A stretch of 46,080 nucleotides of DNA from an uncultured Clostridia bacterium (GTDB lineage Bacteria; Bacillota; Clostridia; Oscillospirales; Acutalibacteraceae), in contig CALHND010000003.1 in the NCBI GenBank assembly GCA_938034875.1, positions 1 through 46,080 of the forward strand, given 5' to 3'. The notes beneath the pieces are model-generated. The model was given only the letters and a program-made list of their open reading frames with translations. It was not told where the DNA came from and made no database searches. Below, in pieces: positions 17,199 to 24,949 of the stretch. Every line of letters begins with the position of its first letter. The stretch's first letter is position 1. A program made the translations under genes and the position numbers.

Positions 17199-18358
17199 AT
17201 GAAAGAGTTAAAAGGAAAAATAAACACCCTTTGCATTTTCAGAGAATTGCTTAACGATCCGGTAGTCAGCTCCTTGATTATTTATCTTAAGCATCCAACC
17301 GCATCAAGTTATGCCGAATTTGTAGCTTCGCTCTATTCGGCAAACGGCGGTGATTTAGGAGAATATATAAAGGAGCTCTGCCTTAACAGCGAAAATGTAT
17401 ATGTTAAAACTATTGGGGAAAATAAATCAGTGCCAAGTTATATGCGTGATACGCTTGAAGCGGAATTAGATGTCTTGCAAGAGATTGCCGAGCTTGACAA
17501 AGAAACGCTTTGCAATTCCCTTAAATACAATGGTTTCTTGCCGAATTTTACTACCACAAAACTGCGCGTAAAAGACATATATTTGCACCGTACTGAAAAT
17601 ATCGGTAAATACGGATTCGGAATTTACGCCAAAAATCGTATGTTTATTGTGGACGATAACGGTGATATTTTGCCTGTGCGTAATCCGGATAAAACACAAC
17701 TATCATAGCTTGTGGATTACGAGCGTGAAATAAAGACTGTTACTAATAACACCAAGGCATTGCTTAGCGGCAATCCTGCCGCCAACATTTAGCTTACAGG
17801 TGATGTCGGCACGGGCAAATCTTCTACGGTTAAGGCTGTTGTTAATGCTTTATGGGAAGATGGACTTCGTATTGTAGAGGTGCGAAAGGATCAACTTCGT
17901 TTAATTTCGAAAGTTCTTGACAAACTATCTTAAAATCCGTTAAAATTTGTATTGTTTATCGATGATCTTTCTTTTTTTAAAGATGACGATAATTTTAATG
18001 CGCTTAAAGCTGTGTTGGAAGGCTCGGTAACGGCAAAATCAAGCAATGTTGTTATTTATGCAACAAGCAACCGCAGACATATTATAAAAGAGAAATTTTC
18101 TGACCGTGACGGTGACGATGTTCACCATAGCGATACGATGCAGGAACTTGTTTCTCTCTCTGAGCGGTTTGGTATTCACATAACATTTTCAAAGCCAAAC
18201 AAACCTTCCTTCATATAGTACATTATTTGGCAAATCAAAGCGGTGTCATTATGGATAGCGCTGAAATGGACTTGCTTGCCGAACGATTTGCATTAGAGCG
18301 TGGTGGGCGGTCTGCCCGTATTGCAAGACAATTTGTTGATAGCTTACTTTCGAGGTGA
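17199..18358 (+). pseudogene. Decayed DUF815 (AAA+ type P-loop ATPase) gene
   Basis: An ATG 1 bp after the ilvD stop opens a 169-aa frame that ends at TAG 17706-17708. Reading on in the same frame gives LVDYEREIKTVTNNTKALL, a second TAG (17790-17792), the Walker A GDVGTGKSS, a TAA (17931-17933), then Walker B LFIDDLSF and VVIYATSNRRHI. Near 18200 a +1 shift restores the C-terminus (MDSAEMDLLAERFALERGG), ending at TGA 18358. The assembled product matches the DUF815 predicted ATPase over about 385 codons. Three nonsense codons plus a frameshift in an otherwise well conserved sequence indicate recent loss. Stop read-through is unlikely because all kinds of damage are present. Confidence 0.88.
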
Positions 18359-18362
18359 ATTT

Positions 18363-18797
18363 ATGTATTTTGATGATCTTAAACTTGGTATGTCTGTAGA
18401 TACGGCTCCTGCTGTTATCGAAAAGGAAAAAATGTTGGCCTTTGCCCGTGATTACGACAACGTTCCGCTTCATACCGATGAGGAATATGCCAAGACCACA
18501 CCTTTTAGAGAATTGATTGCGCCGGGCGTAATGTCTTTTATGTCTGTTTGGGTAAAATATCTTGAAGTAGATTTTTTCGGTGAGGCATTTCTTGCAGGCA
18601 CATCCACTAAAATCGAGTGGTTAAAGCCTGTTTATGCAGACGATGTACTAACAGGAAAAGCAACTATAACAGGTCTTATAAAGCGTAGTGCTAAAAATGG
18701 ACTTGTTGAGATTTCTTTTGATATTTTTAATCAAAACGGTGAGCTTGTTACAAAAAACGTAACGCAAGCAATAGTTAAATGCAAACCTGAAAATTGA
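18363..18797 (+). CDS. MaoC-like (R)-specific enoyl-CoA hydratase family protein
   Basis: 144 aa single hot-dog domain. The hydratase signature is intact: D32 and H37 in DYDNVPLHTDEEYA, followed by FRELIAPG. Family members hydrate trans-2-enoyl-CoA or related acyl thioesters, but many MaoC-like singletons have unknown substrates. The start is ATG 18363 after CGAGGTGA, 4 bp beyond the end of the decayed ATPase gene. The frame is open back to 18300, but that part would overlap the ATPase remnant. It is codirectional with the ilv-leu operon and may be its last gene; a role in branched-chain acyl metabolism is only a guess from position. Confidence 0.85.
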   Translation: MYFDDLKLGMSVDTAPAVIEKEKMLAFARDYDNVPLHTDEEYAKTTPFRELIAPGVMSFMSVWVKYLEVDFFGEAFLAGTSTKIEWLKPVYADDVLTGKATITGLIKRSAKNGLVEISFDIFNQNGELVTKNVTQAIVKCKPEN

Positions 18798-18876
18798 GTG
18801 GTTACGCTGTCAAAGAGAAAACAGTGAAATGATATTTCCTTTTCATTGTATGTTTTTTCTTTATGGGGATTGGTGT

Positions 18877-18899
18877 TGCGCTTATTAAACATAAGCGCA
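18877..18899 (+). terminator. Possible terminator after the ilv-leu operon
   Basis: An 8-bp perfect stem, TGCGCTTA with TAAGCGCA, has a 7-nt loop and is followed by the T-rich CTTTGCTTTTCTT. It lies 80 bp after the maoC-like gene. The T tract is interrupted, so termination would be weak. Confidence 0.4.
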
Positions 18900-19073
18900 C
18901 TTTGCTTTTCTTCGGTTTCTTTGGTCACTAATGTAATCAGTATTCACCATTGATGTAACACGATTATGAATGCTGTTGATCCCGCCTGCCCATTCAATTT
19001 TATTATCGGGTTTTAGTTTATCGACGATGCCTTCAGCAAATTGGAATTTATCTATTTAATCCTCCGAAACCAT
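18885..19073 (-). pseudogene. TnpV-like C-terminal remnant
   Basis: From ATG 19073 on the minus strand the frame reads MVSED, a TAA, then QFAEGIVDKLKPDNKIEW and AGGINSIHNRVTSMVNTDYI, ending at TAA 18885-18887. The second part resembles, from memory, the C-terminal tail of the small transposon-encoded TnpV proteins of Clostridia (pattern GVTEQLKADNQMEW...MNSIRNRAEEIV). The N-terminal half is missing and a stop interrupts it, so it is a relic. It lies just downstream of an integrase relic, as expected for remains of an integrative element. Confidence 0.5.
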
Positions 19074-19121
19074 TGTATTTACAAGGAAAATCGGCATTAT
19101 AATGTTCGTTCCTTATGTGTT

Positions 19122-19160
19122 TCCCCTTGTTTTTGCCCTTATGAGCCGAAACAAGGGAAA
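19122..19160. repeat. Stem-loop repeat of a mobile element, copy 1
   Basis: The segment contains CCCTTGTTTTTGCCCTTATG and AGCCGAAACAAGGGAA. A diverged copy occurs at 21265-21300. Both have outer inverted repeats CCCTTG/CAAGGG. This copy lies between the integrase relic and the TnpV-like tail. Confidence 0.6.
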
Positions 19161-19168
19161 CTTTTTGT

Positions 19169-19345
19169 TTAGGCTTCCCCGACCACCTTATCAAGCAGTC
19201 TTGCGGAAGTTCGTTTCGCTTCCCTCTTAGAGTGAGCGTAGATGTTCATTGTGGTACTTACATCAGCGTGTCCAAGCAGTTCCTGCACATCCTTTGGTGC
19301 TGCACCATTGGAGAGCAGACTGCTGGTGAATGTGTGTCTCAGCAT
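19169..19345 (-). pseudogene. C-terminal relic of a tyrosine integrase
   Basis: 58 codons from ATG 19345 to TAA 19169-19171 encode the end of a tyrosine recombinase. MLRHTFTSSLLSNGAAPKDV is box II with its Arg-His, and LGHADVSTTMNIYAHSKR carries the box II Gly-His and the catalytic Tyr. Upstream (beyond 19346) the homology stops abruptly, so the catalytic core and DNA-binding domains are lost. It is of the Tn916/Tn1549-like or phage-type integrase class, inferred from the tail only. It cannot be active alone. Confidence 0.88.
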
Positions 19346-19406
19346 AGGAAATCACCACCGCAGGGCAACATGCCTTGCGGTCTTACATATATATCAGAGC
19401 ATAAGA

Positions 19407-19440
19407 AACACCCTGTAAGATATGCGTCTTGCAGGGTGTT
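19407..19440. terminator. Strong inverted repeat downstream of the lysE-type gene
   Basis: A 13-bp stem, AACACCCTGTAAG with CTTGCAGGGTGTT (one G-T pair), encloses an 8-nt loop. On the plus strand it is followed by GAAATTTT. On the minus strand, where the exporter gene ends 67 bp earlier, the following bases are only partly T-rich, so its terminator role is uncertain. Confidence 0.45.
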
Positions 19441-19506
19441 GAAATTTTACTAAAAGCCTTTAATGCTGGCAGCAAGAAATACTATGCAGATGTGTTTTGT
19501 ATAGTT

Positions 19507-20088
19507 TTAGAAGAACAAAGAGACTGCACAATATACCAATAACAATGCCATAATGGTATTGGTTGTCCTCGCATATTTTGAAAATAGCATCTTAAATACA
19601 GAACCGAATAAAGCCCAAAGCAGCGTGAATATAAAGCCTATGAAAGCCAGAAGAAGTGCAAAGAAAACAAGTGTAATAAGTTCTCCCTGATAATGTGGAA
19701 GAATATAAGCTTCCATAGATATTATACAGTAGATGTAAATCTTAGGATTTACAAACTGCAATACCAAGCCAGATATAAAATTTCCGTGTCGGTCGTCGTC
19801 TTCAATTACGGAAGAACTTTTGAATGTTTTCCACGCCAACCAAAGCATATATGCAGCTCCAACAAATAGCATTGGCGTTTTGATTTTTGGAATCAATGCT
19901 GATAATGTGTTGCAAAAAAATGTACAGATTAGCATCACGATAGAAAAACCAACCCAAATGCCTAAATTGAAAGGAAATGATTTTTTAAACCCTTGTCTTG
20001 CTGCATTCGACATAGACATAATGTTATTAGGGCCAGGCGTTACAGCAGTTACCACTGCATAAGAGAGAAAATTCAACCAACTAAACAT
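19507..20088 (-). CDS. LysE/RhtB family amino-acid exporter
   Basis: 193 aa, the family's usual length, with five to six hydrophobic segments. The N-terminus LSYAVVTAVTPGPNNIMSMS carries the hallmark TPGPN motif, followed by ARQGFKKSFPFNLGIWVGF. Family members export amino acids (Lys, Arg, Thr, homoserine, Leu and others); the substrate here is not predictable. ATG 20088 has TAGGAGGT upstream. It is divergent from an XRE-cupin regulator with shared operators, so that protein probably controls it. The pair is flanked by mobile-element relics on both sides, suggesting it arrived as cargo. Confidence 0.93.
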   Translation of the reverse strand: MFSWLNFLSYAVVTAVTPGPNNIMSMSNAARQGFKKSFPFNLGIWVGFSIVMLICTFFCNTLSALIPKIKTPMLFVGAAYMLWLAWKTFKSSSVIEDDDRHGNFISGLVLQFVNPKIYIYCIISMEAYILPHYQGELITLVFFALLLAFIGFIFTLLWALFGSVFKMLFSKYARTTNTIMALLLVYCAVSLFF

Positions 20089-20089
20089 A

Positions 20090-20177
20090 TTGACCTCCTA
20101 TTGGCTTTTATTATATAATGTACTCGTCGTACAATATATTGAATTTTAATATATTGTACTACCAGTACGATATATTG
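20090..20177. promoter_or_regulatory. Divergent promoters and operator array between lysE-type gene and XRE-cupin regulator
   Basis: Three copies of a GTACRATATATT element are present: 20129-20140 (plus sense), 20148-20159 (inverted) and 20165-20177 (plus sense, GTACGATATATTG). The first two form a perfect 12-bp inverted repeat around GAATTTT. On the plus strand, TTGACC (20090-20095), 18 nt and TATAAT (20114-20119) would start transcription near 20126, just before the operators. The palindromic ATTATATAAT also supplies a minus-strand -10 for the exporter, whose -35 region overlaps the first operator. Repression of both genes by the regulator is a plausible reading. Confidence 0.7.
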
Positions 20178-20193
20178 TCAATAGGAGGTAGCT

Positions 20194-20748
20194 ATGGAAT
20201 TTCAGCAGACCGTTGCAAAAAATATAAAAGCTATTCGTGAAAGTAAAAAAATAACTCTGGATGTCGCTGCAAAGCTAACAGGTGTTTCACGCAGTATGCT
20301 TGCCCAAATCGAAAGAGGCGATGTTAATCCAACCATTTCTGTCCTTTGGAAAATTGCTAATGGATATAAAACAACATTTACTTCTTTAGTTAATCTAAAC
20401 GAGGAATCTCATCTATTGATTAGAGCAGCGGAAGTAACACCATTATTCGAGGGGGACGGATTATATATAAATCGCCCTGCGTTCCCATTTCAAAATCACA
20501 CACAATTTGAAACATATATGATAGAAATTCAAAAAGATGGTTATTTGCAAGCACAGCCGCATATGAAAGGAACTGACGAGTTTCTTACCGTATTTGCAGG
20601 CGAAGCAGAAGTTAAAGCTGGTACCGAATGCTTTCAAATCAAAAAAGGGGATTCCCTACGGTTCCATGCTGATGTGGATCATTCTTACAAAAATATCGGT
20701 AACGAAACTGTTCATTTGCATATGATTATATATTATGGAAATCAATAA
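20194..20748 (+). CDS. XRE-family regulator with C-terminal cupin domain
   Basis: 184 aa. Residues about 8-62 are a lambda-repressor-type helix-turn-helix (KNIKAIRESKKITLDVAA, then GVSRSMLAQIERGDVNPTIS). Residues about 105-184 are a small cupin barrel (DEFLTVFAGEAEVKAG, KKGDSLRFHADVDHSYKN), which in this class binds a small effector. It has an AGGAGGT ribosome site. Location and the triple operator suggest autoregulation and control of the divergent exporter, perhaps in response to the exported compound. That circuit is inference; the domain call is firm. Confidence 0.92.
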   Translation: MEFQQTVAKNIKAIRESKKITLDVAAKLTGVSRSMLAQIERGDVNPTISVLWKIANGYKTTFTSLVNLNEESHLLIRAAEVTPLFEGDGLYINRPAFPFQNHTQFETYMIEIQKDGYLQAQPHMKGTDEFLTVFAGEAEVKAGTECFQIKKGDSLRFHADVDHSYKNIGNETVHLHMIIYYGNQ

Positions 20749-20753
20749 AATAG

Positions 20754-20784
20754 AGGTTGCCGCATTGTGCTGATGCGGCAACCT
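20754..20784 (+). terminator. Hairpin after the XRE-cupin regulator
   Basis: A perfect 12-bp stem, AGGTTGCCGCAT with ATGCGGCAACCT, has a 7-nt loop and begins 6 bp after the stop codon. It is followed by TCATCGTTT, a poor T tract, so it may need another factor or act as an RNA-stabilising end. Confidence 0.6.
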
Positions 20785-20881
20785 TCATCGTTTAATGTTA
20801 TGCAAAAATTATTTCTTCGTTTACACTCTCTCTCGCACAGACTTGAATATTATTCATCAATCCTATCCATTCCATAGGATC

Positions 20882-21175
20882 TTATACTTTTACCTGTTCT
20901 GTCACACCCTGCTTTTGAGCCATTTCTTCAATCAGTCTATGGAACATTTGCTCCGCCTGTTGGTTAATATCTGCGAGATAGCGATTAAGTGTACCTTCAA
21001 TCAGCATCGTGGTATAAACAAAGTGCTTATGCTCCTTTAGATACTGCTTGTGGCGTTGTCCCCACAAACCGATAGGCTGCGTTTCTTCTTCGGAAAGTAT
21101 CAGACAAGGGATATAATAATCTCCCTGCAATTCATACCATAAACCATTGCTTTCATCAAAAATGTACTTGTCCAT
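20882..21175 (-). pseudogene. TnpV-like transposon-encoded protein, C-terminally truncated
   Basis: From ATG 21175 the product reads MDKYIFDESNGLWYELQGDY and continues through GLWGQRHKQYLKEHK and LNRYLADINQQAEQMFHRL to GVTEQVKV and a stop, about 97 aa. This matches the TnpV family of small proteins carried by Clostridial transposons; function unknown. Full members run about 25 residues further, so it appears truncated. The open frame extends upstream to 21235, but the family start is the internal Met. A separate TnpV-like C-terminus occurs at 18885-19073 and a shorter fragment at 21458-21505. The truncated protein might still be made. Confidence 0.75.
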
Positions 21176-21264
21176 ATAATAAATCTTCCAGTATGATATA
21201 TTCGCACATACGTCACAGTTCTCCGATTGCCACATTCTGTTATATCTTGTTATAAGATTTTCTT

Positions 21265-21300
21265 GCCCTTGTGTTTGCCCTTATTAGCTTTCAAGGGAAG
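21265..21300. repeat. Stem-loop repeat of a mobile element, copy 2
   Basis: CCCTTGTGTTTGCCCTTATT and the adjacent AGCTTTCAAGGGAA match the copy at 19122-19160 with a few changes and keep the outer CCCTTG/CAAGGG pairing. In both places the element lies upstream of a TnpV-like frame on the minus strand. Confidence 0.6.
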
Positions 21301-21457
21301 AATAAACATAAGTGAAATCGTATAATAAATCAAGGTGAGCATTTTGCGATAAACCCTTTATTTTCAAGGCTTTTGGAGGATTTTATTAAAACCCTGTGCG
21401 GGTTAATAACCACTTATAAAATTGTGGTTTTCAAATTTTGTATTGGTCACGATGTGT

Positions 21458-21505
21458 GTTTAATAAATCTTTAGACTGCTTTTTAATATCAGCAAGGTAT
21501 CGGTT
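21458..21505 (-). pseudogene. Short TnpV-like fragment
   Basis: Sixteen codons on the minus strand read NRYLADIKKQSKDLLN, matching NRYLADINQQAEQMFH in the TnpV-like gene at 20882-21175. Flanking codons are disrupted by stops. It is a third trace of the same gene family within 2.7 kb. Confidence 0.6.
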
Positions 21506-21542
21506 AAGTTTTCATCCTATAATCAGTAAAGTATAAAAGAAT

Positions 21543-21587
21543 AAAAAGACAGAGAGAAAGTCAATCACACTTTCTCTCTGTCTTTTT
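21543..21587. terminator. Bidirectional terminator downstream of the DUF1643 gene
   Basis: A perfect 19-bp stem (AAAAAGACAGAGAGAAAGT with its complement) has a 7-nt loop and A/T tracts on both sides. It would end minus-strand transcription from 22283 and any plus-strand transcription from the relic region. Confidence 0.88.
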
Positions 21588-21659
21588 ATTTCTAATGCCT
21601 ATAATTTTGTATTTGAAATTACTGCATTATGTTTCGTGTGCCAATGGCGCCACGTTTTT

Positions 21660-22283
21660 TTACATATTATCAAGAGCATCAAGATATGCCGTTACATCAA
21701 AATCATCAAGACCGCTGTCCTTTTTAAGATACAGTGGGTGGTGAGGATGTCCCTTTTTAGACCGCGCACCTGCGCAAAGCCATTTTGCCCCGTACTCTTT
21801 GCCTACTGCTATCATGTCGCGCACGCAAAGCGGCAAATAGTCACGCTTTTCTATTATTGTCCCCCACGCTGCCCACACCGCAGGTGTTTTTTCTGACATT
21901 GCCAGTATGTAACGAAAGGCTTTCATGTTTTCCATATGCATCTGCATATTCAGGTTTCTTTCCATGTCGTCGGGACTGGTTGCTCGCTGAGCATAAACAT
22001 TAAACATAATAAAGCTGTCATAACCGTTATTCAATGCTATACGCTCAACCGATTTAACCGTGTTGTCAAGGTCGTTAGGTACAGCGGTTGACGGATTGAT
22101 TCCTACGCAAATAAGCGGATGTGTTCCTCGCGTGCCAAGTATGTAACGGTATTCCGAGTACCTATTGGGTACATAAAGCCACCGCTCGACATCATATTCA
22201 TCCGATGGCAACAGCGCCTGCTGCAATGCTTCGTCAAACATCTCTATTCCCGCTTCAGCGGTTGTCGATTTTGGTATATGCAT
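21660..22283 (-). CDS. DUF1643 family protein
   Basis: 207 aa, slightly longer than typical family members. The hallmark features are visible in order: YRYILGTRG, LICVGINPSTAVPNDLDNTV, NVYAQRATSPDDM, AAWGTIIEKRDYL and HPHHPLYLKKDSG. The conserved NPSTA and HPLYL motifs suggest an enzyme or nucleotide-binding fold, but no activity is established to my knowledge. ATG 22283 follows AAAAAGGAGAG. It is a single gene ending at a strong bidirectional terminator. DUF1643 genes are often found in accessory regions, which would fit the neighbouring element remains. Confidence 0.88.
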   Translation of the reverse strand: MHIPKSTTAEAGIEMFDEALQQALLPSDEYDVERWLYVPNRYSEYRYILGTRGTHPLICVGINPSTAVPNDLDNTVKSVERIALNNGYDSFIMFNVYAQRATSPDDMERNLNMQMHMENMKAFRYILAMSEKTPAVWAAWGTIIEKRDYLPLCVRDMIAVGKEYGAKWLCAGARSKKGHPHHPLYLKKDSGLDDFDVTAYLDALDNM

Positions 22284-22318
22284 TTTTTCACTCTCCTTTT
22301 TTACTGTCGGCGGCTATT

Positions 22319-22348
22319 GGCAGCGCGGCCCTTTTAGTCCGCGCCGCC
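22319..22348. repeat. GC-rich inverted repeat between yitT-like and DUF1643 genes
   Basis: GGCAGCGCGG pairs with CCGCGCCGCC around a 10-nt loop, with one mismatch. It lies 48 bp downstream of the yitT-like stop on the minus strand. No T tract follows directly in that direction, so a terminator role is only possible. Confidence 0.4.
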
Positions 22349-22395
22349 TATTCGTCGACACAATAAAATGCACTAATATGAGTATATAAATTTAT

Positions 22396-23268
22396 TTACA
22401 GTTCGTTAGACAGCACCGAAAGATATCCTTCGCCGAAAATTTCGCTCGCCGATGAAACTATCATAAATGAACGGGAGTCAGCAGATCCCACGGCGTCACG
22501 GATTTTGGGGAAAATATGCTTTTTGCACACAACCATCAACACCGTTTTGCTTTTTCCCGAATATGCGCCCTCTCCACGCATAACCGTACTGCTTATGCCA
22601 AATTCCTTTGTCAATTTGCTGTTAATTTTATCGGGATGGTCGGTAACAATGAACACCATGCGTGCACCGTTACCGCCGTAAAGGACAAAATCAAGTACCG
22701 TGCTGTTCACGGCAAGTGCGACTCCCGCATACAGCGCCGACTCCAAATTACCGAAAACCAGTGCCGAAGTTGCAACGATTATGCAGTCGGTTATCAGAAA
22801 AATTGTTCCCGTTTTTAAATGACGGAATTTTAAGCGCAGCAGCCTTATTATAATGTCGCTGCCCCCCGTTGTTGCTCCGGCGCGAAAAACAATTCCCATT
22901 CCGAGCGCAACCAATCCACCGCCGAACATTCCTGCCAGCAGTCGGTCATGGGTAATTGCAAACCCTTCGGGTAAGACGACTTGAAGCCCATCTATTGCAA
23001 TAGATGAAAGCACCGTTGCAAACAATGTCATAGATGTGAAACGCGCACCGAATTTTATGAACGCTACTATGAGTAGCGGCACATTGAGTATTAGTATTAT
23101 TGTACCGACTTCGAGTGGCACAAAGCGGCTAATCATTATTGAAATGCCCGATATTCCACCCGGTGCCAAATCGTTAGGATTAAGAAAAAGTGTAAGCCCT
23201 GCGGCATATAAAACACAGCCCAAGGCAATTATAAGTAACTGCAAAGGCAGTTTTTGTTTTGTTTTCAT
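22396..23268 (-). CDS. YitT family membrane protein (DUF161 plus DUF2179)
   Basis: 290 aa. Five hydrophobic segments fill residues about 10-190, including the family motif LNPNDLAPGGISGISIMI and the Gly-rich GGGLVALGMGIVFRAGATTGGSDII. The C-terminal 80 residues form the cytosolic DUF2179 domain (MVFIVTDHPDKINSKLTKEF, STVMRGEGAYSGKSKTVLMVV). The family is widespread in Firmicutes; the transported substrate is not settled. ATG 23268 follows GGTGATGAT. No partner gene is adjacent on the same transcript. Confidence 0.92.
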   Translation of the reverse strand: MKTKQKLPLQLLIIALGCVLYAAGLTLFLNPNDLAPGGISGISIMISRFVPLEVGTIILILNVPLLIVAFIKFGARFTSMTLFATVLSSIAIDGLQVVLPEGFAITHDRLLAGMFGGGLVALGMGIVFRAGATTGGSDIIIRLLRLKFRHLKTGTIFLITDCIIVATSALVFGNLESALYAGVALAVNSTVLDFVLYGGNGARMVFIVTDHPDKINSKLTKEFGISSTVMRGEGAYSGKSKTVLMVVCKKHIFPKIRDAVGSADSRSFMIVSSASEIFGEGYLSVLSNEL

Positions 23269-23658
23269 ATCATCACCAATTTTATTTTATGCACATAACG
23301 GCATAAAAACCATTTAACACTAAAAACAGTCTGCATCTTTTTCTGACACAGACCGTTTAGGTTAATTTTATTGTCAGAAGCTGACTCTTACTTTTTAATT
23401 AGAGCCGCAAGCAGTATTTGCCGAATCGTTATTTCTCGTTCCGGCGCCTAAAATCACATTTCGTCGACATGCTTAAAGCTCTCCATGTACGTCATTACGT
23501 CAAACGCAACACTTTTCAAAAGGACAAACAAGTGCAATAAAACAGTAGACCGTAACAGCAATCGAAAAAATGCCGAGTGCACGAATAACGGTGTTTTTAA
23601 TTTGCTTTTATCGTTGCTTAATTTTTTATAAATATAAAGATAGTTTCACCTGTAAATA
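23269..23658. other. Intergenic region without a convincing gene
   Basis: 390 bp. A minus-strand frame near 23465-23530 ends SVAFDVMTYMESFKHVDEM, faintly like the C-terminus of the DUF1643 protein (FDVTAYLDALDNM), but no other family motif is present. I see no clear terminator for ctpA to its right or promoter for yitT to its left. Confidence 0.3.
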
Positions 23659-24840
23659 TCAGCTGTTTTTCAATATTTTCACTGCTTCTGTTATCACAGG
23701 GTCGGTATTATCATTCAGCAAAAATTTATACTTTTGTTCTTCCTCGCTTAGCTTTACTTCAACATCGGGTTCAATGCCGACACCATTAAAATTAACACCG
23801 CTGGGCGGATTAAAATAGGCAATTGTAAGTCGAACAGCCGAGCCGTCAGACAACCCAAATGTTCGCTGCATAACGCCTTTTCCATAGGTAGTCGTTCCAA
23901 CAAGTTTACCCTTTTCAAAGTCGCGAATTGACGCTGCAAACAATTCCGCTGCGCTGGCAGTATTGCCGTCGACAAGCACCGCCATTGGCAGATCAATCTG
24001 ATTAGCATCGGAAGAAAACAGCACTTTTTTCACGCCGTTTTTATATGTTGCCGACACTAAATCGCCCTCAGGCAGCAGCATATCAAGCATTTTTTCGACC
24101 GAGTCAAGCGTGCCGCCGCTATTACCGCGAACATCGAATATGAGCCCCGTGGCACTACTTTCCTGTGCCGACTTTAATGCATCCTCAAACTGCACTACCG
24201 TTGCAGTGTTGAAATCTGTAATTTGTATATAACAAAGATCTCCGATCATATGAGAAAACACGCTTGTGGAGACAAATCTGCCACGCTTTATCTGAATCTT
24301 CAGCGTCTTATCGCCTCGCTGAAGTTCAACCTCGCACATTGTGTCAATTTCGCCCCTGATTGCGTTAACCGCTTCGGTAAACCCAAGCTCTGTAACAGTT
24401 TTACCGCCAACCTTTATTATAAGGTCACCCGCTTTTACACCGGCGATATCAGCCGGCGAGTCGACCGACACATTTACTACATAAATGTTGCCATTGTCGG
24501 GATGTTGTACAACTGTTATACCTACTCCTGCCTCCAGTCCTTCGTTGCCATCAAGTACTACATTATACTGCTCGGAAGTGTAGTAGGCAGAATACTTGTC
24601 CTCCAGCGAATAAACCGCGCCAAGCGCTATTCCGTCACCAAGCTGTTCATCGCTTATATCATCAACATAATATTTTTCTATAAGCGATTGTATTTCGTGA
24701 TATTTACCCAGACTGTCGGACTCGGTAAAGTACCCACGAAGTGAATTTGGCACTAAACACAGCACAATAGCCACTGACAGCACCGCGCTCAATACAACGC
24801 AAATCAGTAAAACCGGCAACGAGACCTTTCTTTCTCTCAT
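23659..24840 (-). CDS. ctpA: C-terminal processing protease (S41 family) with PDZ domain
   Basis: About 393 aa. An N-terminal membrane anchor (LPVLLICVVLSAVLSVAIVL) places it outside the membrane. A PDZ domain spans about 90-180 (AGVKAGDLIIKVGGKTV). The catalytic Ser-Lys dyad is intact: S296 in GNTASAAE and K321 in TYGKGVM, the expected 25 residues apart. GNSGGTLDSVEKML is the oxyanion region. I choose ATG 24840 over ATG 24849 because AAAGGA is about 10 nt from the former and only 2 nt from the latter. It follows an M23 hydrolase gene, and CtpA-type proteases process or degrade cell-wall hydrolases in several bacteria, so that hydrolase is a plausible substrate (inference). Confidence 0.94.
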   Translation of the reverse strand: MRERKVSLPVLLICVVLSAVLSVAIVLCLVPNSLRGYFTESDSLGKYHEIQSLIEKYYVDDISDEQLGDGIALGAVYSLEDKYSAYYTSEQYNVVLDGNEGLEAGVGITVVQHPDNGNIYVVNVSVDSPADIAGVKAGDLIIKVGGKTVTELGFTEAVNAIRGEIDTMCEVELQRGDKTLKIQIKRGRFVSTSVFSHMIGDLCYIQITDFNTATVVQFEDALKSAQESSATGLIFDVRGNSGGTLDSVEKMLDMLLPEGDLVSATYKNGVKKVLFSSDANQIDLPMAVLVDGNTASAAELFAASIRDFEKGKLVGTTTYGKGVMQRTFGLSDGSAVRLTIAYFNPPSGVNFNGVGIEPDVEVKLSEEEQKYKFLLNDNTDPVITEAVKILKNS

Positions 24841-24905
24841 ATAGATCATGTCCTTTGTTACAAAAAAAATTTGTGTTTAAAAACTCTTTTGTCTTATTAT
24901 AAACA

Positions 24906-24936
24906 AATCCGGCGACCACATATGCGACGCCGGATT
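24906..24936 (-). terminator. Possible terminator between the M23 hydrolase gene and ctpA
   Basis: A perfect 9-bp GC-rich stem (AATCCGGCG with CGCCGGATT) with a 13-nt loop lies 14 bp downstream of the hydrolase stop. On the minus strand it is followed by TGTTTATAAT, a moderate T tract. It may reduce read-through into ctpA. Confidence 0.5.
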
Positions 24937-24949
24937 AAATATGCTTTTA

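Noticed and set aside
17706..17792. TAG codons inside a conserved ATPase as possible stop-codon recoding
   Set aside because: A TAA and a frameshift also interrupt the gene, and ilvD ends normally with TAG, so ordinary decay explains it.
23440..23540. Possible DUF1643 C-terminal fragment on the minus strand
   Set aside because: Only a dozen residues look alike and no other family motif is nearby; chance similarity is likely.
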